Assembly (NCBI GenBank): GCA_017425745.1
Contig: JAFOXT010000374.1
Location: 1-10,606 of the forward strand
Length of the DNA: 10,606 nucleotides
Source of the DNA: Clostridia bacterium
Lineage (GTDB): Bacteria > Bacillota > Clostridia > Oscillospirales > Acutalibacteraceae
Reading direction: 5' to 3'
Shown here: positions 6,520 through 10,606 of the stretch, in pieces
How the letters are laid out: each line of letters starts with the position of its first letter
Position numbering within the stretch: the stretch's first letter is position 1
The notes under the pieces: model-generated
Database searches by the model: none
Told to the model about the DNA's origin: nothing
The model's input: only the letters and a program-made list of their open reading frames with translations
Made by a program: the position numbers and the translations under genes

Positions 6520-6548
6520 TTGAGAAAAAGAGGATTTTAAGTTATAAT
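6520..6548 (+). promoter_or_regulatory. Sigma-A-type promoter of the mreBCD cluster
   Basis: The -35 element TTGAGA (6520-6525; five of six matches to TTGACA) and a perfect -10 TATAAT (6543-6548) are separated by exactly 17 bases. Transcription would start near 6555, leaving a leader of about 80 bases before mreB. It lies just after the maf terminator and is the only strong promoter visible for mreB-mreC-mreD-PBP2. Confidence 0.88.
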
Positions 6549-6635
6549 AACAGAATAAATTATTATGAGTTAGTATGTCTTATTACGGATAAGAGCCGAA
6601 AAGCCCACTGTCCGATAAAAAAGGAGTATAATAAT

Positions 6636-7646
6636 ATGTTATTTTCTCAGGATATAGGAATAGATTTAGGTACTGCCAATACCCTTGTGTTCGTTAAGGG
6701 TAAGGGTATTGTTATCCGTGAGCCCTCTGTTGTTGCAATCAATGTAAGCGCACGTCCTGCAAAGGTTGTTGCAGTTGGTAAAGAGGCAAAGGAAATGATA
6801 GGCAGAACTCCCGGTTCAATTGCTGCAATGCGCCCCATTACAGACGGTGTAATTGCTGACTTCGATATTACCTGCGAGATGCTCAAGAAGTTTATTCAGA
6901 AGGCTCTCGGCGGCTCATATTTTGCAAAGGCAAGAGTTGTAATCTGTATTCCTACAGGTGTTACAGAGGTTGAAAGAAGAAACGTTCACGACGTTGCAAT
7001 TGAAGCAGGCGCAAAGTATGTAAGCCTTATTGAAGAAACAATGGCTGCTGCAATCGGTGCAGGTCTTCCCGTAAGTGATGCAGTGGGAAGTATGATTGTT
7101 GACATCGGCGGCGGTACTGCTGAGGTTGCGGTTATTTCTCTCGGTGATATTGTAACCTCAAAATCAGTAAGAGTTGCAGGCGACAGCTTTGACAGTGCTA
7201 TCAGCCAGTATATCAAAAAGAAGTATAACCTTCTCGTTGGTGAAAGAACTGCCGAAGACATTAAAATCAAAATCGGCTCAGCTATGGCTTATGAGGGCGA
7301 AGGCAAAATGGAGGTCAAGGGCAGAAACCTTGTTGACGGTCTTCCCAAGAATGTTACCATTACAAGTGAGGAAATCAGAGAGGCGCTCTCTGACGGCGTA
7401 AATCAGATTCTTGACGCAGTTAAGTCAACTCTTGAAAAAACTCCTCCCGAGCTTTCAGCTGATATTATGGAGCAGGGCATTACCCTTACAGGTGGCGGTG
7501 CACTTCTCAGAGGTCTGGACAAGCTTATTGCTCTTCAGACAGGTATGCCCGTAAATATTGCTGACAATCCGCTTGATTGTGTGGCTGAGGGTACGGGAAT
7601 TTTCCTTGAATCGGATGTTCTCGGTAAGGTAGGAAAGAAACTTTAA
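6636..7646 (+). CDS. mreB: Rod shape-determining actin homologue MreB
   Basis: A 336-residue bacterial actin that polymerises on the inner face of the membrane and positions side-wall peptidoglycan synthesis. Actin-fold motifs are in order: phosphate-1 DIGIDLGTANTLV (6-18), the conserved block GRTPGSIAAMRPITDGVIADF (56-76), the connect region with IPTGVTEVERR (105-115), EAGAKYVSLIEETMAAAIGAGLP (123-145), phosphate-2 IVDIGGGTAEVAV (154-166), and the adenosine motif LTGGGALLRGLDKL (284-297). The hydrophobic N-terminus (MLF) may help membrane contact. The start at 6636 follows AAGGAG (6621-6626) nine bases upstream. It is the first gene of a cluster with mreC, mreD and PBP2, transcribed from the promoter at 6520-6548. 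MreB and Mbl are close paralogues in Firmicutes; adjacency to mreC and mreD favours MreB. Confidence 0.98.
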   Translation: MLFSQDIGIDLGTANTLVFVKGKGIVIREPSVVAINVSARPAKVVAVGKEAKEMIGRTPGSIAAMRPITDGVIADFDITCEMLKKFIQKALGGSYFAKARVVICIPTGVTEVERRNVHDVAIEAGAKYVSLIEETMAAAIGAGLPVSDAVGSMIVDIGGGTAEVAVISLGDIVTSKSVRVAGDSFDSAISQYIKKKYNLLVGERTAEDIKIKIGSAMAYEGEGKMEVKGRNLVDGLPKNVTITSEEIREALSDGVNQILDAVKSTLEKTPPELSADIMEQGITLTGGGALLRGLDKLIALQTGMPVNIADNPLDCVAEGTGIFLESDVLGKVGKKL

Positions 7647-7688
7647 TTCGCATATTGCGGGTAGAAAATATTTCAAAGGTGAACTAAA

Positions 7689-8546
7689 ATGCTACAGTTT
7701 TTAAAAGGAAGAAAGTTCAGAACCTTTCTTGTGGTCATCTGTGCGCTTCTTTCGGGTTCAGTTCTTGCAATGGTTTCAGACGGTGCTTCAAGTCCGGTTT
7801 CAAACGCTGTGAGTGTAATTTTCACTCCCGTGCAGAAGCTTGCTGATGTTGTAAGCGATAAGGTTGAAATTGCAGGCAGTTATTTCAAAAGCTCTGCAAG
7901 CTACAAGAATGAAAACGAAAGACTCAAGCAGAAAATTGCTGAGTATGAAAATCAGCTTGCTCAGTATGGCGATATGGCTCAGAAAATAAGCTCCTATGAA
8001 ACAATGCTTGGTGTAAAGGAAGAAAATCCTGATTTCGAGCTTTGCAGTGCTGATATTATCGGTACTGATGACGGAGATTTATTTACCACACTTATAATTA
8101 ATAAGGGAAGTAATCATAATATTTCTGCAAAGGACCCTGTTGTAATGGGTAATTATCTTGTAGGAATTGTAAAGAAGGTTCATCCCACTTACAGTGTTGT
8201 GGAAACAATTCTTAATCCGGGCATCAATATAAGTGCCATTGAAAGTAAAACAAGAGAGGTTGCTTATGTAACAACTGATCTTGAGCATATTAAAAACGGC
8301 TTTTGCCTTATGGAAAGCCTTGACAGAACAACATCTATTACTCCGGGCGGACTTGTTGTTACTTCGGGCATCGGCGGACTTTATCCCAAGGGTCTGATTA
8401 TCGGCTCGGTAAAGGAAATCAGCGAAAGCAAGTTTGAGCTTTCATCTTATGCTGTTATTGAGCCGGGTGTAGAAATCGGCGGTATTGAAGACGTATTTGT
8501 AATTACGGCTTTTGAAGGTCAGGGTATTGAAGAAATTGCTGACTGA
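7689..8546 (+). CDS. mreC: Rod shape-determining protein MreC
   Basis: A 285-residue bitopic membrane protein that links cytoplasmic MreB and membrane MreD to PBP2 outside the membrane. A basic N-terminus (KGRKFR) precedes one membrane segment (about 11-30). A helical/coiled-coil region rich in Glu, Lys and Gln (about 66-107, NENERLKQKIAEYENQLAQY) mediates dimerisation in the family. The C-terminal beta-barrel domains (about 115-278) include the recognisable patterns NKGSNHNISAKDPVV and VVTSGIGGLYPKGLIIGSVKEI. The last matches the usual MreC ending, where TSG..G.fP.Gi.iG.V is conserved. The start at 7689 follows AAAGGTGA (about 7675-7682). It lies 42 bases after mreB and 30 bases before mreD, consistent with one transcript. 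Confidence 0.96.
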   Translation: MLQFLKGRKFRTFLVVICALLSGSVLAMVSDGASSPVSNAVSVIFTPVQKLADVVSDKVEIAGSYFKSSASYKNENERLKQKIAEYENQLAQYGDMAQKISSYETMLGVKEENPDFELCSADIIGTDDGDLFTTLIINKGSNHNISAKDPVVMGNYLVGIVKKVHPTYSVVETILNPGINISAIESKTREVAYVTTDLEHIKNGFCLMESLDRTTSITPGGLVVTSGIGGLYPKGLIIGSVKEISESKFELSSYAVIEPGVEIGGIEDVFVITAFEGQGIEEIAD

Positions 8547-8576
8547 TTAAAATTCTGAAAGGACGGTGAAAGGAAA

Positions 8577-9101
8577 ATGGAATTCACAGGCAGAAAAAAC
8601 ATTTATAAAAAATACGCCTTGTATGCTGTTGTTATTTTCCTTGCAGCCGTTTGCAGCAACTCAGGCTTTATACCCTCGTTATTTTCTCTTGACGCTATGG
8701 TTATGGTGCCCTTGTGTGTGGCAGTAGCTCTGCACGAAAAAAGCATTCCCGGAATGTGCTTCGGAATTTTATGCGGTGCTCTCTGGGATTTAGGCTCAGT
8801 TCAGTCTGACGGCTTTTATACTGTTCTGCTTACTGCAGTGGGCTTTATTTGCGGCAGTCTTTCAAGCTTTTTAGTAAGAAACAACATTATGTCATCCTTG
8901 CTTCTTACCCTTGCTTCAACCGGATTTTGCAATGTGGCACATTGGGTGTTTTTCTATCTCAGAAAAGGTTATGACGGAGCTTTCAGTGTTCTTTTCAGCT
9001 ATTATCTGCCCTCAGTGGTTTATACCCTTGCTTTCGGGGCAATATTCTATTACGTTATAAGTTATATTTATAAAGCAACAAAAATTAAAAAGAAGCATTA
9101 A
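8577..9101 (+). CDS. mreD: Rod shape-determining membrane protein MreD
   Basis: A 174-residue, strongly hydrophobic protein of the usual MreD size. About five or six membrane segments are visible (roughly 12-30, 36-53, 57-75, 82-100, 105-127, 139-163), with a basic C-terminal tail (KATKIKKKH). MreD is a poorly conserved integral membrane partner of MreC in the elongasome. The identification rests on position (directly after mreC, before PBP2), length and topology, together with the family-like segment GMCFGILCGALWDLGS (59-74), which resembles the G...G...D pattern of MreD proteins. The start at 8577 follows the purine-rich site GAAAGG shortly upstream. The 26-base gap to the PBP gene suggests co-transcription. 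Confidence 0.9.
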   Translation: MEFTGRKNIYKKYALYAVVIFLAAVCSNSGFIPSLFSLDAMVMVPLCVAVALHEKSIPGMCFGILCGALWDLGSVQSDGFYTVLLTAVGFICGSLSSFLVRNNIMSSLLLTLASTGFCNVAHWVFFYLRKGYDGAFSVLFSYYLPSVVYTLAFGAIFYYVISYIYKATKIKKKH

Positions 9102-9127
9102 AAACGATAAAAAAGGAGTGAGCAGAG

Positions 9128-10606
9128 ATGCAGAGTAAAATTGAAAAGCGTCGTCTTATTTCTGTTTTTGCGATTATATGCTGCATTTTTGCAGTTTTCC
9201 TTGTGCATCTTTTCAGACTTCAGATAACTCGGAATGAGTCGGCAGATACGGTAGTTTCTGTTGTGGAAGTGCCTGTTGAAGCTGTCAGAGGTGACATTCT
9301 TGACCGAAACGGTTATCCTCTTGCGACTAATAAAAAGGTAAATAAAATTGTTTTCAACTATGCGTATTTCCCTAAGGATTATGCAGAAAGAAATAAAATT
9401 ATTCTTAAGCTTATTACAATTTTCAATAAAAATAAAACCGAGTGGAATGATAATCTTCCCATTGAGGTTACAAAAAAAGGTGAGCTCAGATTTGTAGAGG
9501 GTAAGGAAAATGAGGTTTCCTATCTTAAAAGCGAAGCCTTTCTTGACCTTAACTATTACGCAACAGTGCAGAATTGCTTCGGGGCACTTGTGTCAAGATA
9601 TGAGCTGGAGCCGTACCCTGTAAAGCAGGCGAGAGATATTGCATCGGTTTACTACTATATGGTAAAAAGCGGCTTTAACCCTAACAGAAAATACGAATTT
9701 GCAACTGAGGTTTCAAACGAGCTTGTTTCACTTCTTAAGGAAAAAGCTGAAGAGCTTCCCGGTGTTGAAATTGATGTTACTTATGAAAGAGATTATCCCG
9801 ACGGTACCCTTGCACCTCATGTTCTCGGCAGAATCGGTGCGCTTACTCCCGAAGAGTACGAGACAAAAAAGGAAGAGGGCTACGGTCTTAACGATTATAT
9901 CGGCAAAAGCGGTGTTGAGTCAGCTCTTGAAAGCTATCTCAGAGGCACTAACGGTGTAATGACAATTACTACCGATGCCGAAGGTAACAAAACAGAAGAA
10001 TATACCGTTGAGCCTGTTCCGGGCAATACGGTTATGCTTACAATAGATAAGGATATTCAGAAGGTTGCTCAGAATGCACTTGCCTCAGGCATTAAAAAGC
10101 TTCAGACAAACCTTAACCGAATTTATCCTCTTACAGGTGCGGTTGTTGTTATGGATACAAGAAATAACGACTGTCTGGCAATTGCTTCATATCCTAACTA
10201 CAACAACTCAACCTATGACAAAAACTCAGAAAAGCTCAACAAGGACGAGAGCAAGCCTCTCTGGAACAGAGCACTTAGAAGTACCTATTCACCCGGTTCA
10301 ACAGTTAAGCCTGCAGTTTCAATTGCGGGCCTTGAAGAGGGCGTTGTAAAAGACGACACATATATTTACTGTTCAGGTATTTATAAGCACTATAAGGACT
10401 ATCAGCCCGGCTGTACGGGTGTTCATGGCGGTCTTAACGTTGTAAGAGCAATTTACCATTCATGTAACATCTATTTCTACGAAACTGCAAGAAGACTCGG
10501 TATTGAAAAGCTGAACAGCTATTTCAAAATGTTCGGTCTCGGTGAGCCGACAGGCATTGAGCTTTATGAAAGTACAGGTACTGTTGACTCTGTTGAATTC
10601 AGAGAA
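9128..10606 (+). CDS. mrdA: Penicillin-binding protein 2 (class B transpeptidase), partial
   Basis: The first 493 codons of a class B penicillin-binding protein, open to the right edge. It cross-links peptidoglycan stem peptides in side-wall synthesis, working with RodA and MreCD. A short cytoplasmic N-terminus precedes one membrane anchor (about 11-31). The PBP dimerisation/pedestal domain begins with VEAVRGDILDRNGYPLATN (50-68) and contains YPDGTLAPHVLGRIG (223-237) and YIGKSGVESALESYLRGTNG (257-276). The transpeptidase domain starts near 335. Its catalytic S391 lies in SPGSTVKP (SxxK, K394), and the SxN motif is S445-C446-N447. The KTG motif would lie beyond the window. Cysteines C415, C429 and C446 with H433 could form a metal site. 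AAGGAG at 9113-9118 sits nine bases before the ATG. An FtsI/SpoVD-type divisome protein is the alternative, but position after mreBCD favours PBP2. Confidence 0.95.
   Translation, partial: MQSKIEKRRLISVFAIICCIFAVFLVHLFRLQITRNESADTVVSVVEVPVEAVRGDILDRNGYPLATNKKVNKIVFNYAYFPKDYAERNKIILKLITIFNKNKTEWNDNLPIEVTKKGELRFVEGKENEVSYLKSEAFLDLNYYATVQNCFGALVSRYELEPYPVKQARDIASVYYYMVKSGFNPNRKYEFATEVSNELVSLLKEKAEELPGVEIDVTYERDYPDGTLAPHVLGRIGALTPEEYETKKEEGYGLNDYIGKSGVESALESYLRGTNGVMTITTDAEGNKTEEYTVEPVPGNTVMLTIDKDIQKVAQNALASGIKKLQTNLNRIYPLTGAVVVMDTRNNDCLAIASYPNYNNSTYDKNSEKLNKDESKPLWNRALRSTYSPGSTVKPAVSIAGLEEGVVKDDTYIYCSGIYKHYKDYQPGCTGVHGGLNVVRAIYHSCNIYFYETARRLGIEKLNSYFKMFGLGEPTGIELYESTGTVDSVEFRE

Noticed and set aside
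9699..10349. Open frames at 9699-9959 and 10065-10349 as separate small genes
   Set aside because: They are out-of-frame shadows inside the PBP2 coding frame, which is open from 9128 to the window edge with conserved motifs throughout.
1..10606. A mobile element, defence system or CRISPR array
   Set aside because: No transposase, integrase, terminal repeats, toxin-antitoxin pair or regularly spaced repeats were found; the content is core metabolic and cell-wall genes with uniform composition.

Overview
The window looks like chromosomal DNA from a low-to-moderate GC, Gram-positive Firmicute of class Clostridia, most likely a gut Oscillospiraceae/Ruminococcaceae-type anaerobe. This rests on strong AAGGAG-type ribosome binding sites, AGA-rich arginine and CTT-rich leucine codon use, the clostridial type of sensor kinase and membrane-anchored HtrA, and the maf-mreB-mreC-mreD-PBP2 gene order. 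The exact genus cannot be read from the sequence. Everything resembles core chromosome; I see no transposase, phage gene, tRNA, rRNA or CRISPR array.

Layout. (1) 1-285 is the 3' end of argS. (2) 365-4298 is a rightward group: an OmpR/PhoB-type response regulator, its membrane histidine kinase, and a membrane-anchored HtrA serine protease with a PDZ domain. A strong intrinsic-terminator-like hairpin lies between regulator and kinase. (3) A symmetrical terminator at 4313-4339 separates htrA from a convergent gene (4346-5239, minus strand). That gene encodes an M14-carboxypeptidase-fold protein in which all zinc ligands and the catalytic Glu appear to be replaced. (4) A short divergent intergenic region with overlapping TATAAT boxes leads rightward into a two-gene unit: a Nudix ADP-sugar pyrophosphatase and maf, coupled by a TGATG overlap and ended by a terminator at 6450-6486. 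(5) A near-consensus promoter (TTGAGA-17-TATAAT) then drives the rod-shape cluster mreB, mreC, mreD and a class B penicillin-binding protein of the PBP2 type, which runs off the right edge after 493 codons.

How the genes work together. mreBCD and PBP2 are the core of the elongasome, which inserts peptidoglycan along the side wall of rod-shaped cells. Nudix and Maf are house-cleaning enzymes that hydrolyse nucleotide-derived metabolites. The regulator, kinase and HtrA probably form an envelope-stress or secretion-quality module, inferred from adjacency and by analogy with known two-component/HtrA pairs.

The points most worth a second look are: the degenerate M14-like protein; a CxxC-x7-CxxH cluster in the extracytoplasmic sensor domain of the kinase; a Cys/Cys/His/Cys set around the SxN motif of PBP2 that could be a structural zinc site; and the terminator inside the two-component operon. 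No clearly new multi-gene system is visible.
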